Shown: positions 1-12,340 of the stretch, piece by piece
Layout: each line of letters starts with the position of its first letter
How positions within the stretch are numbered: the stretch's first letter is position 1
Assembly: GCF_001659605.2 (NCBI RefSeq)
Contig: NC_035172.2
Location: 35,113,016 to 35,177,015, forward strand
Origin: Manihot esculenta
Lineage: Eukaryota > Streptophyta > Magnoliopsida > Malpighiales > Euphorbiaceae
Length of the DNA stretch: 64,000 bases
Reading direction: 5' to 3'
The notes under the pieces: generated by a model
What the model was told of the DNA's origin: nothing
Seen by the model: the letters and a program-made list of their open reading frames with translations, nothing else
Databases searched by the model: none
Made by a program: the position numbers and the translations under genes

Positions 1-493
1 TGTGCAGACTAAGATGGGTTCGCAAATCACAATGCAACATTTTTAGTCAACTATACAGAGGCAAATGCAACCCCAGTCCCCAGCACTTTCCAGTTCAAGC
101 TAACCAGCCAATTTAAGAATGGACAAAGATATAAAAACGATATATTATTAGGTGAAAATTAAAATGTTCACCATGTAACCATCAATCCTATATAAGCAAA
201 ACAAAAAAATCAGAAAAACCTGGAGGCTTGATCTACACAGGGTTTAAGTATGTAACTGAAATAAACCAATATCTACATTACAAAACAGATTCATATGTAT
301 CAATATCAAGAAATATAGTCAGATTATAAAAAATAAAATAATGTATAAAATTTGCAGATCAATCTACATAACCCTAGTAAAAATCTTGACCAAGCCAGCT
401 TGCATAGCTTGCTATTTATCCACTTTGTAACTGACCAAAGAAAATTCCACAGCATAGTTATGAAAATCAAATAAATCTGGTAAAATGGTTTAC
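1..493 (-). other. Intron of the spatacsin-like gene (continues off the left edge)
   Basis: The donor GT lies at 493-492, right after the codons for VSAASR. The rest, to base 1, is AT-rich. I could not find the next exon, which should encode a leucine/alanine-rich helical stretch, so it lies beyond the window. The open frame at 324-527 is exon read in the wrong frame plus intron. Confidence 0.6.
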
Positions 494-3400
494 CTTGATG
501 CAGCAGAAACGTCAATGTCACTGCCATTTCTGTTACACATCAGATAAACAGCAGCAAAGAGCAATCTCAAAATGCCTTCTTCTGCCAGACTGACGTCCAC
601 AAGCATTTTTAGAGATCTGTTACACCACCCAAAAAGTCAAAGAACCCATTACTCTACAACTAGAACCATAACCAAGATGCCACATCAAAAAAGCCATTTT
701 GTTTGTTACTTGTTTTACCCATTATAAAATCTCATGTAGGGAAAATGTCCGCTAGAATTTAATATGCTTCCAGTAGATTAACTTTTAAGAATACACAGTT
801 AAAAAGGAAAAAAGACAACTTGTTACCATTGAAGCAGAATAATTCCAAAATTAAATGTCTTTTCTTTGTATTTCAATCAGAGATATGGAGCAGGAGAACA
901 TATTAACAAGGAAACAGCATCCTCTTCAATGTAGGAATAAATAAGCATAAGGATTTTTTAACAAAATAAATAAACAAATAAAACAATCATGAACAATAAA
1001 GACACCTCGCAATGACAAAAAGCTGAAAACCATAGCCGATAGAGAATTTAAAAATTTCAGTCTCATAAGATGCTATATACATAAGGATAAGTGTAAAAGT
1101 ATCTATAAAATAAACTTTTGAGTGAAAAAAAATAAAGTACCAACATTGAGGTCTAATATTCTATGTGAAATCCTATTTCCCATGTGATACAATATTACAA
1201 ATTTACTAATACAGAAGCATAGTTTATATAATAAAAGAAGAAGAAGAATAAAGAGAAAAGAGGACAATGTGCTCCACCAACAGTGAAGCTAATAGTTGTA
1301 CATATCTGACTTTAGCTCTAATTAGAAGTGCACTTGTCACATGAAAAATAAAGGTTAAATGCTAAATCCTTAAAATCGTCAAAAGATTTATTTATGAAAT
1401 TTTTCCTGGTATTTTTATTTTTATTTTTATTAAAAAGGATAAGTTACAAAACCTCTTTGAGTTCAGAGAAAAAGATTTTATTCCTTTGAAATTTCCTTAC
1501 AGTCTATTGCTTTAACTAAAATAAATTTATAATTTTTTTTTTTTTGTTTTCATATATCAATTGCCACTGTTCTTACAAATATTACACAAAATTAATTATA
1601 CTCAACAAGAGCTTCTTGAGCACTTGATTTTCAAGATCTTGTGAAAAAATTAGTACAAATTATCGAAAGGAAAAATCCTGTTAGTGTTCAAATTCTCATA
1701 TTTTTAAATGATATCTCATGCATTGAGGTTTTAGTCACCAAAGGAAATTACCTTAATACAATCATTTAATATATTCACATATTATGTAATTTTCAATCAC
1801 ATGCAACACACATGAAAAATTTGCTAAGAATTGTAAAGGGAAGTACTCTTTGCCTCCTTTTTCCTTCTAGATAAACCTTAAATTTACTGGATGGTAAACT
1901 TTCCAATCTCATGGGCACATCACATAAACCATAGAACCAAAGAGCCAATCCAAGTGTAATTGTTGATAAATCTGACCAGGGTCAACTCCACTCCGAAATG
2001 CATCTTATGGAGGGCGGATTGCCCAACCATTGTTGTTAGAATCTTATGATTCTATTCAATTCGTACAATTAGATTCAATTATCCATTCTAGCAATTTGAA
2101 TCTATGGGGTGAATTGTTAATACACCTAAATTGTGACCGAATTGAATGTATTGTTTATTATAAAGCATACTCCTAATTAATTCTATATTCATCAGATATG
2201 TCAATGTAATATTTTTTACTTATTCTTTAGTAAATATAGTATTTTAATTAATGAGAATTTTTTGAATCTTGTAATTTGATCTGATTCTTGATTCACAAAA
2301 TGAAAATTCTCATTTCAGAACTCAATCTAACAATTATGTACCAAGTCACACGACAAGCAGTTTGCCCACCTACACAGCTGATGTGGAATCTTAAGACACA
2401 CCCCTTACACCAAGACATAAAATATAAGGCATGAAGTCTGCAGGAACAAACATCTGCAAGTGGCCTGATATCAATACTAGAGTTGACTCTGATACCATAA
2501 GAAGAAGAAGAAGAAGAAGAAACAGAGAAGAGATCGGGAGAAAAAAAGCTGGCTGGTTCACTCAAGCCTTTAGGCATATAAATATACTGTTACATGTAAA
2601 CAGAAATATTTTACACACTTACAGCACTCACACACATTTGCAAGCATAAAGATAGCACTCAATTCGGAGCTAGCATTCCAAGAATAACCACAAACAACTC
2701 GATGTAAAAAATAGATTAAAAGACTTACTACTACAATATGTAACCTGAATGAAATGCCTAATTTGTTTTTCCCAACTGCAATAAATTATTAGTACCAATA
2801 TGATTGAGAACCACTAACCTAAAGGTCCTTATTTTGGAAGATCTTTAGATTTCCAAATGAAAAGGTGAAATATAAAGAAAAGCAAGTTAGATACACAGAA
2901 AAAGATTGCATGAGGATACCCCCAAAATTATCCAAAGCCCAAATGCTGGTAGAGCCCCAACCAGAAGATAGACAAAAAGATTCAAGGATATAAGATAATG
3001 AAGCAAGACCTAATAACCCATCATCTAGATTTTTGTAAGAATTTCTAAGAAATTGAATATCCATCTATAATGAGAAAATTAAAAATGTAAGCCTAATGGT
3101 TCATGTGCAAATGATTTGGAAATAATGCTATAGTGATTCCAAACAAATATATTAGCAATTTCCAACTACATAACGTTATACTATTTGTTGCTGTGTTTCT
3201 CCTGCAGCTCTTCACTCAAAAGTACATGCACAAGTAATATAAAAGTCTTGTTCAGCATTTGCTTTAGGTGCATTCATATATGCGCAAGCACATGTGCATA
3301 GATCTAACCATCATGTTGCACCATGCAAGCAAGCACTTAATTTTGGTAATGAAGCTCAAATATACCAACTTAAAGACATAAAATCAAAAGGCAAACTACA

Positions 3401-6400
3401 ATGGGTATCATAAAAAACTCTTAATAAGACAAAGCAACAACAAATATCTTACTGCTCTATCTCATCAAATTTCAGGTAGTCCAATGCCATCTGTAGCCGA
3501 CGCATCCTAGATATTTTTAAATCCCAGCCTGACATGGAGGTAATTATAATTTCATAAGTACATTTAAACTTAGAAAATACTTCAAACCTATGGCAAATGA
3601 CAAACACCTATCCGGTACAAAAAAATAAATAAAAAAAATATGACAAATGTAAAAATTGATCTAGACTCTCTAAAAAAATAATAAAATCTCACCTAATTAC
3701 AAAATCTAAAAAGTCAATCACAGATATGGGACATGGCCCAATAGCAAATTTTGATATTAAAAATGATAATCAGATATTAAATAAGTTTGCAGAATTCTGC
3801 AAGAGAGCATGGAAATTGAAGCAAAGATCAGTACAGAATTAAGGATATCTCAGTATTTACTAATGCGTGATGCAACGGACATATTGTAATGGAAATCTGT
3901 AACTTGGAAGGCTTGAATATTCTTCTTACCATTTTCCAAACACAAACGATCTGCCTCTTCAGGGCCTTCAAACGTAAGAACTCTATCCAAAACTTCAACT
4001 TTCCAAGCTGAGAAAAGCTCTTTGGATTCCCTTATATGATGAGTTCTTTTCACAGGATATCTGGCGCCTTTATCAAAACTGTGTAGCCGATATCCAAAAG
4101 TTTCAACAGGCAGGAAATTAGATGAAAAAGAAACAGAGGGAAGAACAACTGCAAGGCCAACTTTGTTCACAAGATAAAGACATCCATGAAATGTGCAACC
4201 AATTGCTTCTCCAACAGAAGCTTCTTCCTTCCCTTGCAGGTCAAACATTTTTCCCCCAGAATCCAAGCATCTTTCATCACGAACAGCTAAACCCATATGC
4301 AGATTTAAATGAATGAGAACATTCGGTTGATTCTTAATGCCGTGCCTCTTGGTAAGCCGAGTGATTCCCAAAGGTGAAAAACAGATACAATCATCCTCAC
4401 TAAATCTTTCTGTGGGAAGAAAAACATGACGCATTGGTTGTAAATGCACCTCAGAATCAGGAAAACTATTATCTGATGTGATGCTTGAAAAGAAGTCACT
4501 CTTCTCCCCTCTACCATGAAAGTTATCTACTTTCCTCTTAAATGAATTATTACAGTACACCATTTGGTAGCCTATATCAGAACCACCAACCTCCCAACCA
4601 ACCAATGTGCCAAGCCTTAAATGTTGAAAATGTGGAAGCAATTTCTCATATGCATAGTACTTCTCTGGCATATAGTCACCAGCACAAATGACATAAATAA
4701 TACCACATTCATCGACAACAGCTAGCAAGGAAGTGTGTGAAACAACAAGCAACTTTCTAAACATTCTTCTACCAAATGAATCACCAACTTGAGAAGTTGA
4801 CATATCATGAATTTTATGAACAGGTTTCATCTGTGGATCAACCGTGGCAACTTTTTCTTGCTGCAATGGCCTTGATTTTGGGTCAAATCCACAAGCTTGT
4901 AAAACATCCATATGTGCAATGCACTCTCCAGACATTACAGCATAAAAATAGATTAACCCAGAAGCATTTAGGCAAACAAGAAGATTATCAGAAAAGCCAA
5001 AGTCAGTCCACCCACTAACAGGGTCTACATTTGCACTTTCAGCAAGCTTCACAAAGGAAACCCAATGGATTCCCAAACCATCTAACCTAGCAACAAGAAG
5101 CAAAGCTTTTATGCTGCTTTCAATCTCTTTTGGTGTATGGGCAAATAAAGAATCTGACAATGTTAAAACAAATCCAACTAGACAATGTGAATTGCTAGAA
5201 AACACTCTGGAACATTTGTATGGACGGGCATCCAAAGTGTCTTGGCTTCCTCCCTTATTTGATAGAAAGTTTTCATGAGAAAGGAAGTCCAAAACTGGTA
5301 AATTCTCGTCAAGAATGCTAAACGAAACAACCTTCGCTGAGCCCGGAAATGATGTCTTCTCTGGGAACCTAGTCCTAATGTTACCATCAAATTTTATAGT
5401 TTTGGCTTTAGTAAAAAATGAACGCAGCCACCTCTTTGAAGCAACACCACTTGACAGATGGTCAACCCCAGTTTCTTTATGTGTATCTTGTTGAGTTTCC
5501 TCATTTCCTTTGGTCTTTTGGACAGCAACAGTAGTACTACCGCCTTCAGAATACATATCAAGAATGTCCTGAGATTTCCTATTTTGAGCATATTTGGTTG
5601 AAGGACCCCAAGTCACCCACCTCCCTTGCCCAAACTCACCCTCCAATTTAGGTCTTGTCAATGCAGTTTCATCAGGCACTCGGAAAGCATGCACTGTAAC
5701 ACCATAATCATTGGTCACAAAAAGAAACTCTCTAAATGAAACATCCTCGTGTGCATCATAGGTATCCCCACAAACACCCCAAGCCAGTGAATTCACATTA
5801 CAAATAAAAGGATAATTATTAGATTTCAAAAATCTATGTTCGCCGGAAAAACCATTATCTAAATCTGCTACTGATATATCAGCAAGAGATATATTATCTT
5901 GTGAATCTGACCAACTTGGCTCCATTGATGGATGAGAACCAAAAGCTGCTGGAGATTGATTTTGCAGACATTCATTGAGGCAACTTTCTGAAATGTTGTC
6001 ATCTATGGGGCTCTCTGCCAAGAAGATTGGAAGAAAAGGCAAAAAGGATGTCAAAACATTTCCAGTTTAGCAACTGAAAAAAAGATTAAACAGGTCCATA
6101 CTTGAGATACAAGTGAACATAATAACAAATCTGTTGTTGCATGCAAATGAAAGAGCAAACATAGTCACAACAGAATGAAACATTTAATATACAGGGATTA
6201 AAGCAGAAAGCATAAGGAGAAGCCTCAAAAAATAATCACCAGTAACCAAAGGAAGCAGCAACGCTTCACACTGGTAAGACAGCAATAAGAGCAGCTCCCT
6301 AGTTGGTGAAATAAAAGCTTCACGAAATTCTGATAAGTTTAGTTGGCACTGAGAGGCGCCCCATTTATGCAACTGCAGGATAGGCAGAGTCTCGTCACCG

Positions 6401-6414
6401 AGAAAGTAATCCAT
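494..6414 (-). CDS. Plant spatacsin-like (SPG11-type) protein, 5' part of the gene
   Basis: Four coding exons read leftwards: 6414-6240, 6014-3861, 3528-3453 and 616-494. All junctions are GT-AG and the frame is kept through each splice. Together they give about 842 residues; the gene continues past the left edge (the Arabidopsis At4g39420 protein is about 3,000 residues, from memory). The start MDYFLGDETLPILQLHKWG and the blocks RMRRLQMALDYLKFDEIEQ and SLAEEGILRLLFAAVYL are typical of plant spatacsins. In animals spatacsin works with spastizin and AP-5 in lysosome/endosome membrane recycling; the plant role is not well known, so a trafficking role here is inferred. The large 2.15-kb exon is the WD/beta-propeller-like N-terminal region by analogy. 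No internal stop or frameshift was seen. The first ATG is preceded by an acceptor at 6422, so translation starts in exon 2. Confidence 0.85.
617..3452 (-). other. Long intron of the spatacsin-like gene (about 2.8 kb)
   Basis: It is bounded by donor GTAAGATATT (minus, ending at 3452) and acceptor GTAACAG (minus, 617). Splicing it out joins GAG-CA to ATC and gives the family-like run EIEQSLKMLVDV. The intron is AT-rich and contains an AAG microsatellite (2501-2521). It also holds open frames (2293-2577, 2431-2649, 2819-3064) with no recognisable protein similarity. I see no other exon in it. Confidence 0.7.
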
Positions 6415-6421
6415 TATGATC

Positions 6422-7384
6422 CTAACATCAAAGGAAACAAAACAAAAAGAAATAAGAATGGTGAAAATTAATTATGATAGGAAGTTCAGAAAGCCATTAA
6501 AAAATATATAACTTGTAGTAGATTGGAGCTCTGTAGATTTTTTTGCTATTAATAGGAAATGAGAATACAAATTTATTGGATCGCTACTAACTAGCACAGT
6601 GGCATTTGCCTATTGATCTGAAGCTAAATAACCGGGACTTAATACTTTAAGTTCAAACAAAGGCAACAAGTGAAATGAAGATATTAGGTCTTTATTAAAG
6701 CAGAGTTCAAATTCTAGCCCACATCTGTCTAACTGCATAAAGCACAAAAAAGAAGAAAAGGACAATACAAAAAATTTATATGAACTGAATGTGTATATAT
6801 CGACTAGAGAAATAGCAAAATATCGTTGACGGAAAATTTTAGTAATTAAAGATGAGGATTAAAGCTGAGAATTAACCAACATCCACATTTGAACAAATTA
6901 CAAGCAAACATAAGTAGAAAGGAATAAATTCAATTAAAGGTAATCTCAAATAACTTTTTTCTTTAATGGCTCTTATTTTAGATGATAAAAATTATTGAGC
7001 AAAAGAAAACATGAGAGATAGATCGGCTGGCAGCTACTTAATGCTAAAACCGAGCAATTCAGTACTTTTGAGCAGGAAATGACGAATAAATTTGAAGCAC
7101 CAAATTTGCTATAGATACATAGATGGAAAGGCAAAACAGAACATTCAATTTGAGGGAATAAAAAGGGGAAAAACCTGGAGAAAAGGTTCTACGATCCTTC
7201 TACAGTCGATCGAAAAATAATCCTTACAAGGAGATTGAGAGACTCTGATACCAAATTGGGAAAACAAGTTACAAAATAGATATATAAAATTGTAAATAGA
7301 ATGGAATATAAACGATAACTGATTGAAATAAATCAATCAATTAATCAAACAGAGAGAGAGAGAGAGAGAGAGAAGGGAACTCAC
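6422..7384 (-). other. 5' UTR intron of the spatacsin-like gene
   Basis: This AT-rich stretch runs between the proposed UTR donor (7384) and the acceptor before the first coding exon (6422). It carries an (AG)n microsatellite at 7351-7372. A second UTR exon near 7165-7250 is possible, because CTCCAG|GTTTTT could be a donor, but this is not supported further. Confidence 0.45.
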
Positions 7385-7560
7385 AATCCGTAGCCAGGCG
7401 TAAACATCGACGGGCGTTTCTCGACGAAGCGGCCAGAAAGGGCGGACAGTGGAGATGAGAGGGAGGCTGGATACAGACGGTGTCTGTTTGATCTGGAAAG
7501 ATGGAGAGAGATGAGGAAGGAAGAGGGAGGGAACAGAGAAGGAGGGTGTGTGTTTTTTTT
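7385..7560 (-). other. 5' UTR exon and transcription start region of the spatacsin-like gene
   Basis: A pyrimidine/GA-rich, GC-richer block ends at a good minus-strand donor (GGATT|GTGAGTT at 7384). An acceptor GATGTTAG lies at 6422, eight bases before the start ATG. This fits a non-coding first exon. It contains an upstream ATG near 7409 opening a very short frame, which could act as a uORF. The 5' end is not defined by sequence; a T-run lies at 7551-7569. Confidence 0.5.
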
Positions 7561-7617
7561 TTTTTTTTTAATTCTCCGCGACATGTCGTTTTCTATTTTT
7601 TGAAAAATTACTACCAA

Positions 7618-8313
7618 ATCTCTAAATTTTTAAAAAATTATTAATTCTATCCCTATTTCAAAAAATACTCACAGCATTATAATATCAAATTCTTTATTCA
7701 TTCTGTCAAAAAAATTATTAATTAAATTAATTTTAATTAAAAAAACTAAATAATATAATTTTTAGACTTATTTTATGAGAAAAATATTTTTTATATTTTT
7801 TAAAGTTTAAAATATTTAAAAATTTTAATCAATAAAAAATATTTTTTACAGAAAATATTTTATATAAAAAATTTTTTCAAATATAAATTATTTTTTATAA
7901 ATAAATGGATCTAAAATTAAATAATATGTATAATTAAAATTATAAAAATTAAATAATATAAATATTTAAAGAATTTTAATAAAAAAATGAAAGTGTTAAA
8001 TTTTATAAAATATAGAAGTATTTTAATTAAATAATTTTAAAATCAAAATAAATTTGTGACTTAATAGTAATTTTATTTTTTTATTTTTTTAATAACTCTC
8101 ATAATATAGTTTATTTACCCTTATTAATTTTGTGAAAAAATCATTCAAATAAATTTTTTTAAAAATTATGAAAAAATTTAATTTTTTCTAAATGCAAATA
8201 GTTTAAATTAACTATAATGGAATGTTTTTCATTAAAAAAGAAATCAATTTAATTTAATTTTTATGAAATTTTTTATTCTAAACACATAATTAATTATTTC
8301 GGCTTTTTAATAA
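7618..8313. other. AT-rich intergenic DNA
   Basis: Very AT-rich sequence with many poly-A/T tracts upstream of the spatacsin-like gene. No coding potential and no recognisable transposon end was seen. Confidence 0.7.
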
Positions 8314-8441
8314 GTATATAAAATCTATTTATTTCATTTAATTTCCTTTCAAATTAAATATTTTTATAAAATCATTTGTATATAAAATCTATTTATTTCA
8401 TTTAATTTCCTTTCAAATTAAATATTTTTATAAAATCATAT
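8314..8441. repeat. Tandem duplication, 64-bp unit x 2
   Basis: The unit starting GTATATAAAATCTATT at 8314 is repeated at 8378 with almost no change. It lies in AT-rich intergenic DNA and looks like a simple local duplication. Confidence 0.85.
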
Positions 8442-8687
8442 ATACAAACACTGCTATAATATAATTGTGAATAAATTTCATTGAGGAATTTATTTATAAA
8501 TTAATATATTTTAATATACAAATTATATGTGGATTTTTTTATTTTCTAAGAGAAATATTGAATTTATCTCAAGTTACAATAATATGAAAAGTCAATTTAT
8601 AGAATTTCACTAACATAAAGTGGAAAGAAAATGGGAAAAATTCGTTATTCATTTCCCTAAGATGAGCTTAACATAAATGTACATGCA

Positions 8688-8789
8688 TGAGCTACTACAG
8701 GTGGCGGATTTACATTGGTTATCCAGCTAAAACACCAAACCAATCACAAGCTTAAATTACAATATAGGTAACTAACTAACTACTTCTAG
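8688..8789 (-). repeat. Short direct repeat, copy A (possible TRIM-type LTR)
   Basis: The sequence starting TGAGCTACTACAG, with shared blocks CAATCACAAGCTTAAAT and CTAACTACTTCTA, is repeated in the same orientation at 21371-21442. The two copies bracket the nested solo LTR and Tekay element 1. They could be the LTRs of a small old element; exact ends are not resolved. Confidence 0.4.
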
Positions 8790-9339
8790 AAGGTTCCTTC
8801 TCATTCTCTTCTTGAACCTTAAAAAGAAAGCAAAGATTTTAAGAAAATTAATCTATCATTGGTCGGTGACTCAACCTGTAATGTTAAGTGTTAAATGAAA
8901 TAGAAGTAGAAAATACAAAACGCCAAAGAGTTTAATGAATAGGATCTTGTAGCATATATCATTCACAACGAAAGGATATAGATGAAACGGTGATTAGAAA
9001 GAATAATGAAACAGATTTGTTGAGAGAAAACCAACACACTCATATACAGCAAATCAAAGTGGAATGAAGGTAGAAGCAGAATATTATTGCAAGAAAAGAG
9101 ACAAACTTAAATGGACAATAGCAAACTTTGTGGCTTGGACTTTCATATTTGATGAACTGAGATTTGATGGATTTATGAGATAGAGGAATATCGTTCTGAT
9201 AGTCCCTGCACTACGTCGCATTAGATCGAACGGGAACATGCTTTGGTAAGTATGTTAGGCGACTTATTAATAGTGGACAGTCAACTAATAAATAAAGAGT
9301 CAGTTAACTCATACTACATATTTTCACCCACGTCACATC
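8790..9339. other. Non-coding DNA between repeat copy A and the solo LTR
   Basis: No gene is seen. If the repeats at 8688 and 21371 are LTRs, this stretch and 20974-21347 would be the internal region of that small element. It carries no protein similarity I recognise. Confidence 0.4.
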
Positions 9340-9344
9340 AGTCT
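9340..9344. repeat. Target site duplication AGTCT of the old solo LTR (left)
   Basis: The five bases AGTCT directly precede the solo LTR start and are repeated exactly at 20969-20973, after its end. Confidence 0.85.
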
Positions 9345-10802
9345 TATAATACCTGGTTAAACTCCGATGTTAGAATTCAAATTTTCTAACGGAATTCCCA
9401 TTAAAATCCGAAATCTCGAAATCGAAATATTTAGAAGGGTAAAATTGGATTTCTATAAAATAAATTTAAAGTGTTTTTAAATATATTTAAAAAAAAATAA
9501 AAATCATTTAAGATTCGGCCGTCGAAGATGGTTTCTCCAGTATAGGTGCTCTGTCCGAAAAGGAGAGAGTTTTTTCTCCATTTCAAGTAGAGATAAGTCT
9601 TCTACTCTTCTTCTCAAATTCTTCATTTTCACAGTTTTCTTATGAGTTTTTATTTTTATTTTGAAGATTTGAGTTTGAAATTCAAGTTTTAGCTTCTAGA
9701 ATTTTTAGAGCTCATTTATTCTTCTCCTTCAAATTCCTTATTTGGTTGCTGTGTTGGTATTTTCAGGCTGAGATAAATTTAATCATTGCCTCTCTTCTTC
9801 TATTGAAGTTCTTAAAAGAGGCAATAGTTATTTTATTTTTCTATGGCTTGATGCTGCTTGCATGACCTTTTAGATGTTTTGGAGTTTGAGTTCTGGTTTT
9901 TGGGTTAATGGACATTTTCTTCTTGTATTGTTGATGCATGATGAAGATTAGACTAACTTTAAGTGTCCCTTATGAGTGTTGTGTGTGTATGGTTGCTTGT
10001 GGGCTGTTGCATATAAGTTGGAAGCATTTTGGTGGCTGTTGGCTGAGACAGAATCGAGTTCTACCTTGCTGGAATACCTAAATTCGGCTACCAAAGCAAG
10101 GTTCAACTATCGAACATGCCTGTGGAGGCAGCATTTTCGCCGCCTAACCTGCCTCTGAAGGTTTGACATTTGGATCTGTAAGGGGACTTTAGGCTGCTGA
10201 ACCTACCGCCAAAAGTCCTCTGTCCAACCTTTTTTAACTTGTTTTTTACATGAGTTTTTATATGTTTTTAGGGGTTTATTGGGGTAGTTTTTAGAGTTGT
10301 AAAAGTTATGTTTTGTTCCTCATTTTAAGTCCATCTATATAGGATCGGACTTGAAAGACCGTAGAGGTCATTAATGAGACAGTCGCTTCAGAGTTAGACT
10401 TGCGTCAGTCAGAGGTGAGTAAATAAAACTAAACTGAAATATTATTTTAAAGAAATCAAATATTTTAAGCGTGCTCATATATCACGAATACCATGTATAT
10501 ACATGATTGGGTTGCCTTGCATTAGAAGTCACGAATATGATGCATCGCATAATTTATTGTAGATAGATATTGGATGACCCACTAGCTCTCGAGTATGTTA
10601 TGATATGTTATGATGGATATGGAAGTTCAGGTTGAGATCCATTTTATGCCTCTAGAATTATGTAAGAGAAAGTTCAAGTTGAGACCCATTCTACGCCCTT
10701 AATACTATGGATATATTATGTTATGTGTAAGAGGAAGTCCTGAGAGCACTCATTGTGAGCCAGACACTGTTGAAATTTGTAGAGAGTTACTGGTAATAAG
10801 TT
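9345..10802 (+). mobile_element. Old Tekay-like solo LTR, 5' part (split by element 1)
   Basis: It begins TATAATACCTGG, matching the TGTAATACCCGG start of the two younger Tekay LTRs, and follows their layout in order. There is a decayed GCC-dyad region (10083-10190), the block AAGTCCATCTATATAGGATCGGAC (10329-10351) matching the conserved GAGTCCACCTGTGTAGGTNCGGAC block, and two degraded tandem units (10630-10705). It is interrupted at 10802 by element 1 and resumes at 20405. Total length is about 2,022 bp. No internal region or second LTR is present, so this is a solo LTR left by LTR-LTR recombination. Many CpG sites of the younger LTRs are TG or CA here, as expected for an old methylated copy. 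Confidence 0.85.
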
Positions 10803-11068
10803 TGTAATACCCGGCTCGAGTCCGGCATCGACATTCCTGTAGTCCGGTGGAATCTCGGGTGTCGGAACCCGCGAGAAGGGTAAGGCATATGTTTTCTAAG
10901 GTTTTTCACTTGTTTTCATGTGGTGAAGTGTTAAAAGACTTGAGTTTTGAAAGAAAAGCAACAAGGGAGAAATGCAAAGGTTCGGCCGCCGAAGGTCACT
11001 TTAGGCCGCCGAACATTGCATGGTTGCGGCTTCACGTTCGGCTGCCGAAGGTGGTCTGGCCAGCCACC

Positions 11069-11076
11069 TATAAAAG
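11069..11076 (+). promoter_or_regulatory. LTR TATA box, element 1 (copy in 3' LTR at 18492-18499)
   Basis: TATAAAAG follows GGCCAGCCACC and precedes a pyrimidine-rich CTCC region. The same CCAGCCAC-TATAAAAGGG arrangement occurs in element 2, so it is the likely core promoter marking the U3/R border about 30 bp downstream. Three dyads lie upstream of it and the rest downstream, in the predicted leader. Confidence 0.75.
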
Positions 11077-12262
11077 GGCCAAAGGTCGGTGAGAGGAGGG
11101 TATTTTCTCCTCCACTTGCAGCCAGAGGTGAGTTCCAGCCTCTTCCACGTTGACTTTCATGTTTTCCATGATTTTCATCAAATCTTTCAAGAGTTTTAAG
11201 AGTTTTGGTGACTTTTGAAGGTTTTGAGCAAAAGAACCAAGTTTTGGAGCTTGGAGCTTTGGAAGAGCTTTTCTTCATATCTCCACGTTAGGATCCTTCA
11301 TCCTCAAGTTGTGTAAGAGGTAAGTGAAGATCCTGAGCTTCTTTGATGATTTTGAAAGGTTTTATGAAGTTTGTATGGGTAGTATGCATGTTTAGGTTTA
11401 GGTGAGGGTTTTGGTAATTTGTGGTGTTTCAGCATGTTTAAGTGTTATGTGCTATGTTTGTTTGGGGTTTTAGGGTAGTTTTAGACCCCCTTTGTGCATA
11501 TATATGTGTATATGCTAGTTGGGAGTAGTTGATATGCATGTTTGTAGGTTTTTGGGCAAAGTTTGCATGAAACAGAGCAGGGTTCTACCCTTTGGGCAAA
11601 ACCAGGTTCGGCCGCCGAAGGAAGGTTCGGCCGCCGAACCCCTTGTGGAGGCAGTTTCGGCTGCCAAAGGTTGCCTCCGAAAGCTAGGCTTTCGGTTTAG
11701 AAAGGGACTTTCGGCCGCCGAAAGAGGGAGTTTGGCCGCCGAAAGTGTGTGAGTTTCGTCTCTGGACGAGACCTTCGGCCGCCGAAGGTGCCGCCGAACA
11801 TGCATGAGTTTCGTCTCTGGAGTAGGGTTTCGGCCGCCGAACCTGCCGCCGAAAGTGCCCTGTCCAGCTTTCTTTTGCATGTTTTATGTGATGGTTTTAG
11901 GATTGTTTAGGGGGGTTTTGGGGAGTTTCTTAGAGATGTTCTTGAGTGAGTTTAGTCCCTCATTTGAGTCCACCTGTGTAGGTACGGACCAGAGGAATCA
12001 GGGAGGTCAGCAGTAAGTCCAGTGTCAGAACCTGCAGAGTCTATTCAGAGATAACCAAAGGTGAGTGGAATTTAACTTAATGTTTTAATATGAGAACTGA
12101 ATATTTTATCATGCTTCATGCATCATGACTATGCTATAGGGTGAGTGCATTAGTGTACACAAAGATGATGCATTGCATTTATCCTTGTACTTGGCATTGC
12201 TCCTTGTACATTGTTTATGTGAGACGGCACGGACTTCGTGAGGATTCATTAGCCCTCAGAGG

Positions 12263-12340
12263 AAAGACCTGGAACAGCCCTACAGGGACCAGGCACAACA
12301 CAAAGACCTGGAACAGCCCTACGGGGACCAGGCACATGGT
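12263..12340 (+). repeat. 39-bp tandem repeat x 2 within the LTR
   Basis: The unit AAAGACCTGGAACAGCCC... is repeated at 12263 and 12302, and both units recur in the 3' LTR at about 19685-19762. Each holds an inverted pair CCTGG/CCAGG enclosing CCC/GGG, so it could fold as a hairpin in RNA. Confidence 0.85.

Noticed and set aside
2484..2500. CTCTGATACCA-like PBS complement in the intron, and TTGGTATCAGAG near 7245-7258
   Set aside because: Single short matches with no flanking LTR, PPT or repeat. Not enough to call an element.
2819..3064. Minus-strand 81-codon frame between spatacsin-like exons
   Set aside because: Splicing 3453-3528 directly to 494-616 keeps frame and restores the family-like sequence. 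This frame has no recognisable similarity, so it is intronic.
7145..7336. 63-codon minus-strand frame near the spatacsin-like 5' end
   Set aside because: AT-rich, intronic by the UTR splice model, and without similarity.
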